This document shows positions 7,959 to 16,558 of a stretch of 64,000 bases of DNA, piece after piece. The DNA comes from an uncultured Lachnospiraceae bacterium (GTDB lineage Bacteria; Bacillota; Clostridia; Lachnospirales; Lachnospiraceae): contig CAJTMW010000003.1 of NCBI GenBank assembly GCA_910577275.1, positions 1 to 64,000 of the forward strand. The letters run 5' to 3'. The notes beneath the pieces are model-generated. The model was not told the origin of the DNA, did not search any database, and worked only from the letters and a program-made list of their open reading frames with translations. Both the position numbers and the translations under genes were made by a program. The first letter of the stretch is position 1. Each line of letters begins with the position of its first letter.

Positions 7959-8960
7959 ATGAAAAAAGCGGCAATTATCGGCCTGGGAGATATCTCGGGC
8001 ATTCATATCGGGGCAATCCGCCAGAATCCTGAAATCGTTCTGGCGGCGGTCTGCGATATCGACGAGGCGGCAAGGGAAAGGGCGCCGGAGAATGTTCCCT
8101 TTTACACGGATTTCAGGGAAATGATAGAGCGCGAGAAGCCGGATGCAGTACATATCTGTCTTCCCCATTATCTGCATGTTCCGGTATCCTGTGAAGCGGC
8201 CGAAATGGGCGTTCATGTATTCTGTGAAAAGCCTGTGGCAATGAACACAAAGGAGGCGGAGGAGTTTGCGGCTTTTGAGGCCGCACATCCTGAAATCCAT
8301 ATGGGAATCTGTCTTCAGAACCGTTTCAACGAGTCTGTGGAGATGCTTAAGGGCTTTATTGACAGCGGTAAGTACGGCAAGGTGACGGGAACCAGAGGAA
8401 TCGTGCCCTGGGCGAGGGAGAAATCCTATTATGATGTGAAGCCCTGGCGGGGAAAGCTGGAGACGGCAGGGGGAGGCTGTATGATTAACCAGTCTGTCCA
8501 TACGCTGGATTTGCTTTACCATTTGGGAGGCCCCATTGCAGAGATAAAGGCTTCCGTCTCTCAGATACTGGATTACGGTATTGAGGTGGAGGATACAGTG
8601 GCGGCGAGCCTTACCTACGAAAACGGCGCCCGCGGTCTGTTTATGGCGACCAATGCCAATTATAAGAATGAAAGCGTTCAGATTTCCGTTCAGATGGAAA
8701 AGGCGGACTTTGCCATCGTTGACAATGTGCTTTACCGCATTGACGCAGAGGGGAACCGGGAACGGCTTGTGGAGGACGAGAGGCTCCCGGGCACGAAGTT
8801 CTATTACGGAGCAAGCCACGGAAAGCTTATCGCCAGATTTTATAAGGAAATAGAGACGGGCGGACGGGATTACGTTCATGTGAAGGACGCTGTGATGAGC
8901 ATACGTCTGATAGACGGAATCCTCGAATCCAGCCGGACAGGAAAGAAAGTTGCAATATAA
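7959..8960 (+). CDS. Gfo/Idh/MocA family oxidoreductase
   Basis: A 333-residue NAD(P)-dependent oxidoreductase of the same family as its neighbour but clearly distinct. The N-terminus AAIIGLGDISGIHIGAI (residues 4-20) is the nucleotide-binding loop, FCEKPVAMN (about 93-101) holds the conserved E-K-P lysine, and GCMINQSVHTLDLLYHLGG (about 171-189) carries the active-site histidine. The ATG follows GATGAGGTATAAAG. Together with the two TIM-barrel proteins it suggests oxidation of a sugar position to a ketone, rearrangement or elimination, and re-reduction. The gene is separated from the next by an unusual repeat block rather than the short spacing expected in an operon. Confidence 0.85.
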   Translation: MKKAAIIGLGDISGIHIGAIRQNPEIVLAAVCDIDEAARERAPENVPFYTDFREMIEREKPDAVHICLPHYLHVPVSCEAAEMGVHVFCEKPVAMNTKEAEEFAAFEAAHPEIHMGICLQNRFNESVEMLKGFIDSGKYGKVTGTRGIVPWAREKSYYDVKPWRGKLETAGGGCMINQSVHTLDLLYHLGGPIAEIKASVSQILDYGIEVEDTVAASLTYENGARGLFMATNANYKNESVQISVQMEKADFAIVDNVLYRIDAEGNRERLVEDERLPGTKFYYGASHGKLIARFYKEIETGGRDYVHVKDAVMSIRLIDGILESSRTGKKVAI

Positions 8961-8964
8961 ATTC

Positions 8965-9190
8965 AGCGGAACTGGAAACAGCGAAAGCCCGTACAGCGCA
9001 CGGAACGATTTACGGACGTAAAAGCGGCCGGAAATTGTTCCAGACCAAGGTGTGCTGGAAGGGCTGTAGCGGAACTGAAAACAGCAGACAGGCGTAGGCG
9101 CACGGAACGATTTACGGACGTAAGCGGCCGGAAATTGTTCCAGATAAAAGGTGTGCCGGAGCCTGGCTGCGGAACTGGAATAGGAGAACA
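8965..9190 (+). repeat. Two tandem ~100-base repeat units plus a partial third
   Basis: Unit 1 runs 8965-9067, unit 2 runs 9068-9167, and a third begins at 9168 (GCGGAACTGG) and stops before the next start codon. Each unit begins AGCGGAACTG, and each contains a long imperfect palindrome opening GGAACGATTT and closing AAATTGTTCC (9002-9041 and 9104-9141), with one G-T mismatch that would be a G-U pair in RNA. A shortened relative that lacks the palindrome occurs at 22537-22580. The block fills the spacer between an oxidoreductase gene and an isomerase gene. Confidence 0.85.
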
Positions 9191-9193
9191 GGA

Positions 9194-10045
9194 ATGGAAA
9201 AAGGACTTATTGGTATTCAGATGAGTACAATCAAAAATAAAATAGCGGAACTGGGAGCGTACGGCACATTGAAAGCCTGTGCGGAGCTGGGATACCACTG
9301 TGTGGAAATCAGTCAGATTCCCATGACGCCCGAGAACGTGGCGGGCATGAAAAAAGCCTGCGACGAGTTTGGTATCAAGGTGGCTGCATGCACGGCGGCT
9401 TTGGAGCCTATGATGCCGGGAATGCCGGGAGAATTCCTGGTAAGCGATTTTGACAAGATTGTTGCGGATTGCAAGGCTCTGGACTGCAACATGCTGCGTA
9501 TCGGCATGATGCCCATGAACTGTATGGGAAGCAGGGAGAAAATTATTGATTTCGTGAAGCGCGCGGACGAGATGGCGGAAAGGCTGGAAGAACACGGCAT
9601 TGATTTATATTACCATAACCATCATCTTGAATTTGTGAAATACGACGGCGAGTATCTGCTCGATATCATCAAGGATACCACGAAGCGGATGGGCTTTGAG
9701 CTCGATATTCACTGGATTCAGAGAGGCGGGGAAAATCCTGTTGAATTTATTAAGAAGTATGCCGGACGTATCCGCCTGCTTCACTTAAAGGATTACCGCG
9801 TTACCGAGATGAAGCTGACAGAGGGAGCGGACTTCATGCAGACCTTTGCCAATGTGATACAGTTTGCCGAGGTTGGCGAGGGAAGTCTTCCCATCAAGGA
9901 ATGTATTGAAGCCGGACTGGCCGGCGGCAGCGAGTATTTCCTGATTGAGCAGGATGATACATACGGACGCGACCAGTTTGAGAGTTTAAAAATCAGCAGG
10001 GACAATCTGATTGCCCTTGGATATGGAGATTGGTTTAATATTTAA
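9194..10045 (+). CDS. Sugar phosphate isomerase/epimerase-like TIM-barrel protein
   Basis: A 283-residue xylose-isomerase-like TIM barrel. Family metal ligands are present: E in HCVEISQIPMTPE (about 36-48), H-N-H in DLYYHNHHLEF (about 136-146), D in GFELDIHWIQRGG (about 166-178), H-x-K-D in LLHLKDYRV (about 194-202) and E in FLIEQDDTYG (about 249-258). Proteins with this layout act on inositol intermediates, on keto sugars, or as lyases on 3-keto-glycosides. The start ATG has TAGGAGAACAGG upstream, and this lies directly after the repeat block. Its stop is one base before the LacI start, so the regulator is probably co-transcribed. It is distinct from the isomerase at 5705. Confidence 0.8.
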   Translation: MEKGLIGIQMSTIKNKIAELGAYGTLKACAELGYHCVEISQIPMTPENVAGMKKACDEFGIKVAACTAALEPMMPGMPGEFLVSDFDKIVADCKALDCNMLRIGMMPMNCMGSREKIIDFVKRADEMAERLEEHGIDLYYHNHHLEFVKYDGEYLLDIIKDTTKRMGFELDIHWIQRGGENPVEFIKKYAGRIRLLHLKDYRVTEMKLTEGADFMQTFANVIQFAEVGEGSLPIKECIEAGLAGGSEYFLIEQDDTYGRDQFESLKISRDNLIALGYGDWFNI

Positions 10046-10046
10046 C

Positions 10047-11084
10047 ATGGGAAAAGTAACAATTCAAAGTATGGCAAGAGAGCTGGGATTTTCCAGAAAT
10101 ACGGTATCTATGGCCCTGAAGGGGAATGAGACGGTAGCGCCGCAGACACGGGAAATGATTTTAAGATATGCCGAGCGGGCGGGGTATCCGGGGGTATATT
10201 CCACAGGAAGGGATACGGAACCCGATGAAAACGCCACTTACCATATTATGATTTTGCGTAAGCCGGATATGGCGGTTTATTGGGATAAGATTATCAGCGG
10301 GATATCGGAGGAGGCCTGCCGGAATCAGTGCCAGACACAGGTGGCTGTGGTGACGGACGAGGCGGAGGAGAGGCTCCAACTTCCTCTTGGACTTGACGAA
10401 AGCATTCAGGCGGTTTTTGGCGTAAAGATGCTGAATCGGGATTATATTAATAAAATAAAAGCAATGGGTATTCAGATTTATATGCTGGATAGCTATAAGG
10501 GCGAAGAGGAAGCACCCCTGGGGGACGTGGTGAAGATGGAAAGCTTTCATCCGGTTATGCAGCTTACCCAACATCTTATCAGCCAGGGAATGAGGCGGAT
10601 TGGTTTTCTGAATGAAAGCAGCAGTTTATTTGAATCGATGAACGACCGTTACAGCGGTTATCTGTATGCGATGAAGAAGGCCGGACTAACGCCTGACCCT
10701 GCAATTGTAATGCCTGATATGGAGAGCGGCACCTTTTATTTCCCGGAGACCTTTGAGAAGATAGTGGAAGGGTATGAGGCGCTTCCCGAGGCGGTGGTAT
10801 GCGGCAATGATTCCATTGCCAAGTATCTGACCCAGGCGTTCCGCAAAAAGGGCATCCGGGTCCCGGAGGATGTGGCGGTAACGGGCTTTGACAATGATGA
10901 GGAAGATATGTTGTCGCCCTTTTTTACCACGGTCAATGTGGACGCAAAGTGGCTGGGAAAACGGATGGTACAATGCTTTTTGTGGAGAATCAGACATCCT
11001 GACGCCCCTTATGAAAAGGTGGCTGTTTCGGGGCAGATTGTAATACGAAAATCTTCCTGCCGCCAGGGAAAAAATGAAAGGTAA
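10047..11084 (+). CDS. LacI family transcriptional regulator
   Basis: A 345-residue repressor-type regulator. The ATG at 10047 is preferred over a TTG at 10011 because it gives the standard LacI N-terminus: helix-turn-helix TIQSMARELGFSRNTVSMAL (residues 4-23), then the hinge region. The effector domain has the periplasmic-binding-protein fold, seen in GVKMLNRDYINKIKAMG, VVCGNDSIAKYLTQAFRKKG and PEDVAVTGFDNDE (a classic LacI segment), then ITVNVD-like KWLGKRM near the end. It begins one base after the upstream isomerase stop, so it most likely controls this sugar locus in response to a substrate or intermediate. It ends at a strong terminator. Confidence 0.88.
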   Translation: MGKVTIQSMARELGFSRNTVSMALKGNETVAPQTREMILRYAERAGYPGVYSTGRDTEPDENATYHIMILRKPDMAVYWDKIISGISEEACRNQCQTQVAVVTDEAEERLQLPLGLDESIQAVFGVKMLNRDYINKIKAMGIQIYMLDSYKGEEEAPLGDVVKMESFHPVMQLTQHLISQGMRRIGFLNESSSLFESMNDRYSGYLYAMKKAGLTPDPAIVMPDMESGTFYFPETFEKIVEGYEALPEAVVCGNDSIAKYLTQAFRKKGIRVPEDVAVTGFDNDEEDMLSPFFTTVNVDAKWLGKRMVQCFLWRIRHPDAPYEKVAVSGQIVIRKSSCRQGKNER

Positions 11085-11094
11085 ATATTTACTG

Positions 11095-11130
11095 AGAGAG
11101 TCCGGGATTTTTCATACCGGACTCTCTTTG
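11095..11130. terminator. Bidirectional terminator between the LacI and nudC genes
   Basis: AGAGAGTCCGG (11095-11105) pairs perfectly with CCGGACTCTCT (11117-11127) and TTT follows on the plus strand. It separates two convergent genes. Confidence 0.8.
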
Positions 11131-11131
11131 G

Positions 11132-12007
11132 CTATATAAGCTGTCCTTCCTTGAACTGCATAATCATTTCCCGAGTGAGGCTTATATGGTCGTCTGTCAA
11201 ATCAATTTCACTACGGCGAAACCATCCGGCTTCCGCCAGCTCATTTTTATCCAGAATAATTTTGTCATCCCCGTCAAGGTCGCAGAAAAATCCCATCAGC
11301 AGGCTTCCGGAAAAGGCCCAGGGCTGGCTTTTATAATAGCGGATATTTTTTACCCTTAAGCCAACCTCCTCCATTACTTCCCTCGCCACGGTCTGTTCGG
11401 CGCTCTCGCCGATTTCCGTAAAACCGGCGATAAGGGCGTAGTTGGTATAGGCTCTGCCGGCATATTTGCTCATTAATATTTTATCCCCGTTTAAGACTCC
11501 TACGATAACTGCGGGGGAAATGCGGGGGTAGACCATATTATGGCATTCGGGACAATAAAGCATACGCTCCTTATGGTCGGGCGCCATCCGCTGCCCGCAG
11601 CGTCCGCAATACCGGTTGACATTATACCAGCCATAAAGATGATGGGCGGTAATTCCGGCGAAAGCGGTGTGCCTGGACATGGCAGTACGGAAAATGCGCA
11701 CATTTTCGTAGGCGTAGCCGGGGAGCATGATTGCAGGAGTATCGTTATTTTCGCTTTGACTGTTTGCGCTATGCTGCCGGCTGACGGGAAGAGCGGCCAG
11801 AAAGTATTTATAATTATCAATGGAAAAGAGATAATAAGGGATAATAGAAAGGTCCGCCAGCTCTTTGAAGGCGGGATATCTGAGTCGGCCTTCCTGAAAG
11901 CGTACCAGTACGGTGTTTTTGTGGAAAACCAGAACAAAATCGTTTTCGGCAGGGGAAATGTCGTGGTATTCATTGTGGTAGGTTCTGGGGTAAATATCCT
12001 GTATCAT
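11132..12007 (-). CDS. nudC: NAD(+) diphosphatase (Nudix hydrolase)
   Basis: A 291-residue NudC-type enzyme, cleaving NAD(H) to NMN(H) and AMP and, in other bacteria, removing NAD caps from RNA. The zinc ribbon is clear: NRYCGRCGQRM and LYCPECHNMVYPRISPAVIV (about 131-170), giving C-x-x-C ... C-x-x-C. The Nudix box follows as GFTEIGESAEQTVAREVMEEVG (about 195-216; G-x5-E-x7-REVxEEVG), and the NudC signature SQPWAFSGSLLMGF lies about 15 residues after it. The N-terminal half has the usual low-conservation domain. It is a single gene, with a normal length for the family. Confidence 0.93.
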   Translation of the reverse strand: MIQDIYPRTYHNEYHDISPAENDFVLVFHKNTVLVRFQEGRLRYPAFKELADLSIIPYYLFSIDNYKYFLAALPVSRQHSANSQSENNDTPAIMLPGYAYENVRIFRTAMSRHTAFAGITAHHLYGWYNVNRYCGRCGQRMAPDHKERMLYCPECHNMVYPRISPAVIVGVLNGDKILMSKYAGRAYTNYALIAGFTEIGESAEQTVAREVMEEVGLRVKNIRYYKSQPWAFSGSLLMGFFCDLDGDDKIILDKNELAEAGWFRRSEIDLTDDHISLTREMIMQFKEGQLI

Positions 12008-12080
12008 TTTATTGCAATCCTTTCTCCGGCTGTAAAAATATGTGTTTTTGAGACTGCTTAAATTATTTATAGAAGTAAAA

Positions 12081-12109
12081 TTATTTCTGTGATAGTATAT
12101 CTATATAAT
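12081..12109 (+). promoter_or_regulatory. Possible promoter of prmA
   Basis: TATAAT (12104-12109) lies 45 bases before the prmA start. The hexamer 17 bases upstream is TTATTT (12081-12086), a weak -35. The whole divergent nudC/prmA spacer is AT-rich. Confidence 0.4.
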
Positions 12110-12154
12110 ATAGTGTATGACGCCGATGTGCAAGGATAAGGAAAGGAATTCCCA

Positions 12155-13162
12155 ATGAAATGGACAAAGTTTAAAATAAAAACCCTGACCGATGCAGAAG
12201 ATATCATAATCAGTACGCTTTATGATATCGGTCTGGAAGGGGCGCAGATTGAGGACAAGGTTCCGCTGACCGCATGGGAAAAGGAGCAGATGTTTGTGGA
12301 TATCCTTCCCGACGGGCCGGAGGACGACGGAATCGCGTGGCTCAGCTTTTTTGTGGAGGAAAGGGAAGGGAGCGGGCCGGCGGAGGGGAGCAGTTATCCG
12401 CTGCTTGTCCTGGGCGGAGAGGATATCACGGCGGAGGCAATTCTGGAAAAGGTGGAAGCCGAGCTGGAGGAGCTGCGGGCTTTTATGGATATTGGAGAGG
12501 GAACCGTTGCCGTTGAAGAAACAGAGGACATTGACTGGATAAACAACTGGAAGCAGTATTTTCATCAGTTTACGATAGACGATGTACTGGTGGTTCCCTC
12601 GTGGGAAAAGATTGAGACAGAGGGAAAAATGGTTCTGCACATAGACCCCGGAACGGCTTTCGGGACAGGAATGCACGATACCACCCAGCTTTGCATCAGG
12701 GCGCTGCGCAGATTTGTGACAAAGGAAACGGCGCTTTTGGATGTGGGAACCGGGAGCGGGATTCTGGCCATTCTTGCTTTGATGTTCGGGGCAAAAAGTG
12801 CGGTGGGGACAGACCTTGACCCCTGCGCCATTGAGGCGGTCAGGGAAAACAAGGAAGCAAATGGCATCGCGGATGAAGACTTCCGCCTGATTATCGGCAA
12901 CATTATCACGGATAAGGAAGTTCAGGACGAGGTCGGATATGAGCGCTATGACATTGTGGCGGCCAATATTCTGGCGGAGGTGCTGACGGGGCTTACGCCT
13001 GTGATTGTGCGTCAGCTGAAAAGGGGCGGCATCTATATCACTTCCGGCATCATTGACGACAAGGAAGATGTGGTGGTGCAGGCGGTAAAGGAAGCGGGGC
13101 TGGAGGTTCTTGAAGTAAATTACCAGGGAGAATGGGTCAGCGTGATTGCGAGGAAGAACTGA
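12155..13162 (+). CDS. prmA: Ribosomal protein L11 methyltransferase
   Basis: A 335-residue class I SAM-dependent methyltransferase that trimethylates ribosomal protein L11. The N-terminal L11-recognition domain (residues 1-130) is the usual ferredoxin-like region ending DWINNWKQYFHQF. Then come FGTGMHDTTQLCIRAL (about 169-184, the PrmA signature), the SAM-binding LDVGTGSGILAILAL (about 196-210) with D at the end of the second strand (VGTDLDPCAI), and VAANILAEVLTGL (N-I-L catalytic loop). It is followed by rsmE with no terminator, a common Firmicute arrangement. AAGGAAAGGA precedes the ATG. Confidence 0.93.
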   Translation: MKWTKFKIKTLTDAEDIIISTLYDIGLEGAQIEDKVPLTAWEKEQMFVDILPDGPEDDGIAWLSFFVEEREGSGPAEGSSYPLLVLGGEDITAEAILEKVEAELEELRAFMDIGEGTVAVEETEDIDWINNWKQYFHQFTIDDVLVVPSWEKIETEGKMVLHIDPGTAFGTGMHDTTQLCIRALRRFVTKETALLDVGTGSGILAILALMFGAKSAVGTDLDPCAIEAVRENKEANGIADEDFRLIIGNIITDKEVQDEVGYERYDIVAANILAEVLTGLTPVIVRQLKRGGIYITSGIIDDKEDVVVQAVKEAGLEVLEVNYQGEWVSVIARKN

Positions 13163-13221
13163 CCCGGAGCATTAGATTTTCAGGAGGAACCGGCTTTGAG
13201 CAGGGCACGGCAGGAGAGGAA

Positions 13222-13974
13222 ATGAATCATTTTTTTGTAGAGCCGAATCAGATTCAGGGAAAAAGAGTCGTGATTACGGGCGAGGATGTCAACCATATAA
13301 AAAATGTCCTTCGTATGAGGCCGGGCGAGGAGATTTCCGTGAGCAACGGCACAGACGGAAAGGAATACCGCTGCGGCATCGAGGAGATAAAGGACGGGGA
13401 AGTGGTCTGCGGGCTGCGTTTTATCAAAGAGGAAGGTCTGGAGCTTCCCTCCAGAATATATCTTTTTCAGGGTTTGCCAAAGGCGGATAAGATGGAGCTT
13501 ATTATCCAGAAGGCTGTGGAGCTTGGAGTATATGAAATCGTGCCGGTTGCCTGCAAACGCTCGGTGGTAAAGCTGGACGGGAAAAAGGCGGCGGGTAAGG
13601 TTCAGCGCTGGCAGGGAATTGCGGAAGCGGCGGCCAAGCAGAGCAGACGGGGGATTGTCCCGAAGGTGCGTGAGGTGACCGGCTTTGGGGATGCGCTTAA
13701 TTATGCCGGTCAGCTTCCGGTAAAGCTAATCCCGTACGAGCTTGCAGGCGTGGAGGGCGCAACCATGGAAAAAACCAGGGCAGTTATGAAAAGCCTGAAG
13801 CCGGGGGAGGATGTGGCGGTATTTATCGGTCCCGAAGGAGGATTTGAGGAGAAGGAGGTTGCCGGTGCAATGGCAGCCGGTGCATTGCCGATTACACTGG
13901 GACGCCGGATATTGCGGACAGAGACGGCGGGGATAACGGTGCTGTCTATCCTGATGTACCATTTGGAGCAATAA
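13222..13974 (+). CDS. rsmE: 16S rRNA (uracil(1498)-N(3))-methyltransferase
   Basis: A 250-residue SPOUT-class methyltransferase that makes m3U1498 in 16S rRNA. The ATG at 13222, with AGGAGAGGA just upstream, gives the normal RsmE N-terminus (MNHFFVEPNQIQGKRVVITG) and removes a 30-residue extension that would overlap prmA. The N-terminal PUA-like domain includes HIKNVLRMRPGEEISVSNG. The SPOUT knot is seen in GLPKADKMELIIQKAVELGV, ACKRSVVK, RWQGIAEAAAKQSRRG, VAVFIGPEGGFEEKEV and TLGRRILRTETAGITVLSIL. All the family motifs are intact. It forms an operon with prmA. Confidence 0.94.
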   Translation: MNHFFVEPNQIQGKRVVITGEDVNHIKNVLRMRPGEEISVSNGTDGKEYRCGIEEIKDGEVVCGLRFIKEEGLELPSRIYLFQGLPKADKMELIIQKAVELGVYEIVPVACKRSVVKLDGKKAAGKVQRWQGIAEAAAKQSRRGIVPKVREVTGFGDALNYAGQLPVKLIPYELAGVEGATMEKTRAVMKSLKPGEDVAVFIGPEGGFEEKEVAGAMAAGALPITLGRRILRTETAGITVLSILMYHLEQ

Positions 13975-14031
13975 TCATATAGTATTAGTAGGATAAGAAC
14001 GAATACTCTGTTCAGAAAGGCCAGTGAAATT

Positions 14032-15186
14032 ATGGAGGTATATTTAGATAATTCGGCAACCACCAGATGCTTTGACGAGGTAGCTGCCCTGATGACCCAG
14101 ATTATGTGTGAAGACTACGGAAACCCCTCAAGTCTCCATAGAAAGGGCGTTCAGGCAGAGCAATATATCCGTTACGCTAAGGACGTAATTGCCAGAAATT
14201 TAAAAGTAAATGAAAAAGAAATATTTTTTACATCGGGAGGAACAGAAGCCGACAATCTTGCGATTCGGGGCTGCGCCTACGCAAACTGCCGTAGCGGCAG
14301 ACATCTGATTACCACGCAGATTGAACATCCGGCGGTGCTTCAGACTATGAGGCATTTAGAGGAGGAGGGCTTTCGGGTGACATATCTTCCGGTGGATAAG
14401 AGGGGATGTGTCCGCCTGGAGGAACTGGAACGCGCCATAACAGGGGAGACGATTCTGGTCTCCATTATGCATACAAACAATGAAGTGGGTACGCTGCAGC
14501 CGGTTGAACAGGCAGGCGCGCTGATAAAGGGAATGAATCCCAGAATTTTATTCCATGTTGATGCGGTGCAGGGGTATGGGAAATTCAGAATCCATCCAAA
14601 GAAATTGAAGATAGACCTTTTATCCGCCAGCGGACATAAAATTCACGGGCCGAAAGGAAGCGGCTTTTTGTATGTGGATGAAAAGGTGAAAATCCGGCCG
14701 GTTATGTTTGGCGGCGGCCAGCAAAACGGACTCCGCTCAGGGACGGAAAACGTACCTGCCATTGCCGGACTGGCAAAGGCTGTTGAAATGGTTTACGGTA
14801 ATCTGGACGAGGAAATAAAAAGGATGTACAGCCTGAAAAAAGCGTTTGTGGAGGGAGTCCGGAAAATCGACAATGTAGTGGTAAACGGCTGTCCCGACGA
14901 AACAGGCGCGCCCCATGTGGTAAGCGTTTCCATAAGGGGGGTCCGCAGCGAGGTTCTGCTCCATGCCCTGGAGGATAAAGAGATTTATGTTTCTGCGGGA
15001 AGCGCCTGCGCCGCAAGGAAGCCGCAGCCCTCCGAGACCCTTAAGGCTATGGGGATTGGCGGGGATTTGCTGGGCTCCACGATACGTTTCAGCTTTTCCG
15101 TATTTACCACTATGGAGGAAATCAACTATACTTTACAGACGATGTATGATATAATTCCCATGCTCAGAAAATACACGAGAAGATAG
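14032..15186 (+). CDS. Cysteine desulfurase, NifS/IscS-like
   Basis: A 384-residue PLP enzyme that takes sulfur from cysteine and passes it on as a persulfide. The Schiff-base lysine lies in LLSASGHKIHGPKGSGFLYV (about 200-219), and the sulfur-carrying cysteine in YVSAGSACAARKPQPSETL (about 323-341), in the longer mobile-loop form of group I enzymes. N-terminal YLDNSATTRCFDEV and TSGGTEADNLAIRG are standard. It precedes thiI by 110 bases on the same strand, so its likely job is to supply sulfur for tRNA 4-thiouridine. A general Fe-S supply role cannot be excluded. Confidence 0.88.
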   Translation: MEVYLDNSATTRCFDEVAALMTQIMCEDYGNPSSLHRKGVQAEQYIRYAKDVIARNLKVNEKEIFFTSGGTEADNLAIRGCAYANCRSGRHLITTQIEHPAVLQTMRHLEEEGFRVTYLPVDKRGCVRLEELERAITGETILVSIMHTNNEVGTLQPVEQAGALIKGMNPRILFHVDAVQGYGKFRIHPKKLKIDLLSASGHKIHGPKGSGFLYVDEKVKIRPVMFGGGQQNGLRSGTENVPAIAGLAKAVEMVYGNLDEEIKRMYSLKKAFVEGVRKIDNVVVNGCPDETGAPHVVSVSIRGVRSEVLLHALEDKEIYVSAGSACAARKPQPSETLKAMGIGGDLLGSTIRFSFSVFTTMEEINYTLQTMYDIIPMLRKYTRR

Positions 15187-15198
15187 TAAAAAGAATAT

Positions 15199-15272
15199 CG
15201 GGAAAGCCGCCGGACTGTGAAACAAAAGCCGGAACAGGGAGAAGAAGCCTGACTGCTTTCGGCGGCTGCCCG
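15199..15272. other. Long-range stem-loop in the nifS-thiI spacer
   Basis: CGGG plus AGCCGCCG (15205-15212) can pair with CGGCGGCT (15260-15267) plus CCCG (15269-15272), leaving a 47-base purine-rich loop. It lies in the only sizeable gap of the cysteine desulfurase-thiI pair. No terminator T-run follows. Confidence 0.5.
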
Positions 15273-15296
15273 GAGATAATCGGAAAAGAGGCACGG

Positions 15297-16475
15297 ATGT
15301 TTACTACATTTTTAATTAAGTACGCGGAAATCGGCGTGAAAGGTAAAAACAGGTATCTGTTTGAGGAGGCGCTGGTCCGTCAGATAAAATATGCGCTGAA
15401 GCGGTGCGAGGGCGAGTTCAAGGTCACCCGCACGGACGGCAGAATCTACATACACGCGCTGTCGGAATTTGATTTTGACGAGACGGTGGACAACTTAAAG
15501 ACGGTCTTCGGCATATCCGGTATCTGCCCGGTGGTCAGTACGGCGGACGAGGGCTTTGAAAGGCTGGCCGGGACAGTTACCGAATATATCGAAAAAAATT
15601 ATGCGGACAGGCATTTTACTTTTAAGGTACAGACAAGAAGGGCAAGGAAGAATTACCCCATGAATTCCATGGAGGTGAGCATGGAATTAGGGAGCGTACT
15701 GCTGTCCGCGTTCCCAGAGCTTAAGGTGGACGTGCATCACCCGGACGTGATGCTGCATGTGGAAATCCGGGAAAAGATATACATCTATTCCATTGAAATA
15801 CCGGGACCGGGAGGGATGCCCGTGGGAAGCAACGGGAAGTCCATGCTTCTTTTATCGGGAGGAATCGATTCGCCGGTGGCGGGATATATGATTGCAAAGC
15901 GCGGTGTGAAAATTGATGCGGTTTATTTCCATGCGCCCCCTTACACCAGCGACAGGGCCAGGCAGAAGGTGATTGATTTGGCAAGGATTGTGTCCCGTTA
16001 CGCGGGGCCGGTGTATCTTCATGTGATTAATTTTACGGATATCCAACTTTATATTTATGAGAAGTGTCCTCACGAGGAGCTGACCATCATTATGCGCAGG
16101 TATATGATGCGGATTGCGGAAATGATTGCGAAGGAGAACGATTGCCTTGGGCTGATTACCGGGGAAAGCATCGGGCAGGTGGCTTCCCAGACGGTGCAGT
16201 CGCTTGCCGTGACCAATGAAGTGTGTACGCTTCCGGTGTTCCGGCCTTTAATCGGGTTTGACAAGATGGAGATTGTGGAGGTGTCCGAGAAAATAGGGAC
16301 CTATGAAACCTCTATTCTTCCCTATGAGGACTGCTGCACAATATTTGTGGCAAAGCATCCTGTGACGAAGCCCAATTTAAATATTATCAAACGGCATGAA
16401 CAGTATCTTGGCGAAAAAATAGACGAGCTTGTGAAACAGGCAATAGATACGGATGAAATGATAATTGTAAGATAA
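15297..16475 (+). CDS. thiI: tRNA 4-thiouridine synthetase ThiI
   Basis: A 392-residue enzyme that makes 4-thiouridine at tRNA position 8 and may supply thiazole sulfur. The N-terminal ferredoxin-like and THUMP regions (residues 1-165) include KYAEIGVKGKNRYLFEE. The PP-loop is SMLLLSGGIDSPVAGYMIA (about 182-200), and GLITGESIGQVASQTVQSL and EDCCTIFVAKHPVTKPNL are typical of the ATP pyrophosphatase domain. It lacks the C-terminal rhodanese domain of the E. coli protein, as is normal in Firmicutes. The adjacent desulfurase is the probable sulfur donor. AAAGAGG precedes the ATG. Confidence 0.94.
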   Translation: MFTTFLIKYAEIGVKGKNRYLFEEALVRQIKYALKRCEGEFKVTRTDGRIYIHALSEFDFDETVDNLKTVFGISGICPVVSTADEGFERLAGTVTEYIEKNYADRHFTFKVQTRRARKNYPMNSMEVSMELGSVLLSAFPELKVDVHHPDVMLHVEIREKIYIYSIEIPGPGGMPVGSNGKSMLLLSGGIDSPVAGYMIAKRGVKIDAVYFHAPPYTSDRARQKVIDLARIVSRYAGPVYLHVINFTDIQLYIYEKCPHEELTIIMRRYMMRIAEMIAKENDCLGLITGESIGQVASQTVQSLAVTNEVCTLPVFRPLIGFDKMEIVEVSEKIGTYETSILPYEDCCTIFVAKHPVTKPNLNIIKRHEQYLGEKIDELVKQAIDTDEMIIVR

Positions 16476-16522
16476 GCCGCAGAGGAAACGAACGCTGTCA
16501 CGCATATAGCCGGCTTATTAAT

Positions 16523-16553
16523 CGAGTAGGGGAAATTTCTTCTCCCCTGCTCG
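16523..16553 (+). terminator. Stem-loop after thiI
   Basis: CGAGTAGGGGA (16523-16533) pairs with TCCCCTGCTCG (16543-16553), with one G-U position. It lies 48 bases after thiI. There is no good T-run, so termination is only probable; it abuts a dispersed hairpin repeat. Confidence 0.45.
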
Positions 16554-16558
16554 CTGAA

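Noticed and set aside
9194..9600. Minus-strand ORFs over the isomerase gene
   Set aside because: Low-complexity antisense frames with no start signals; the plus-strand protein has full metal motifs.
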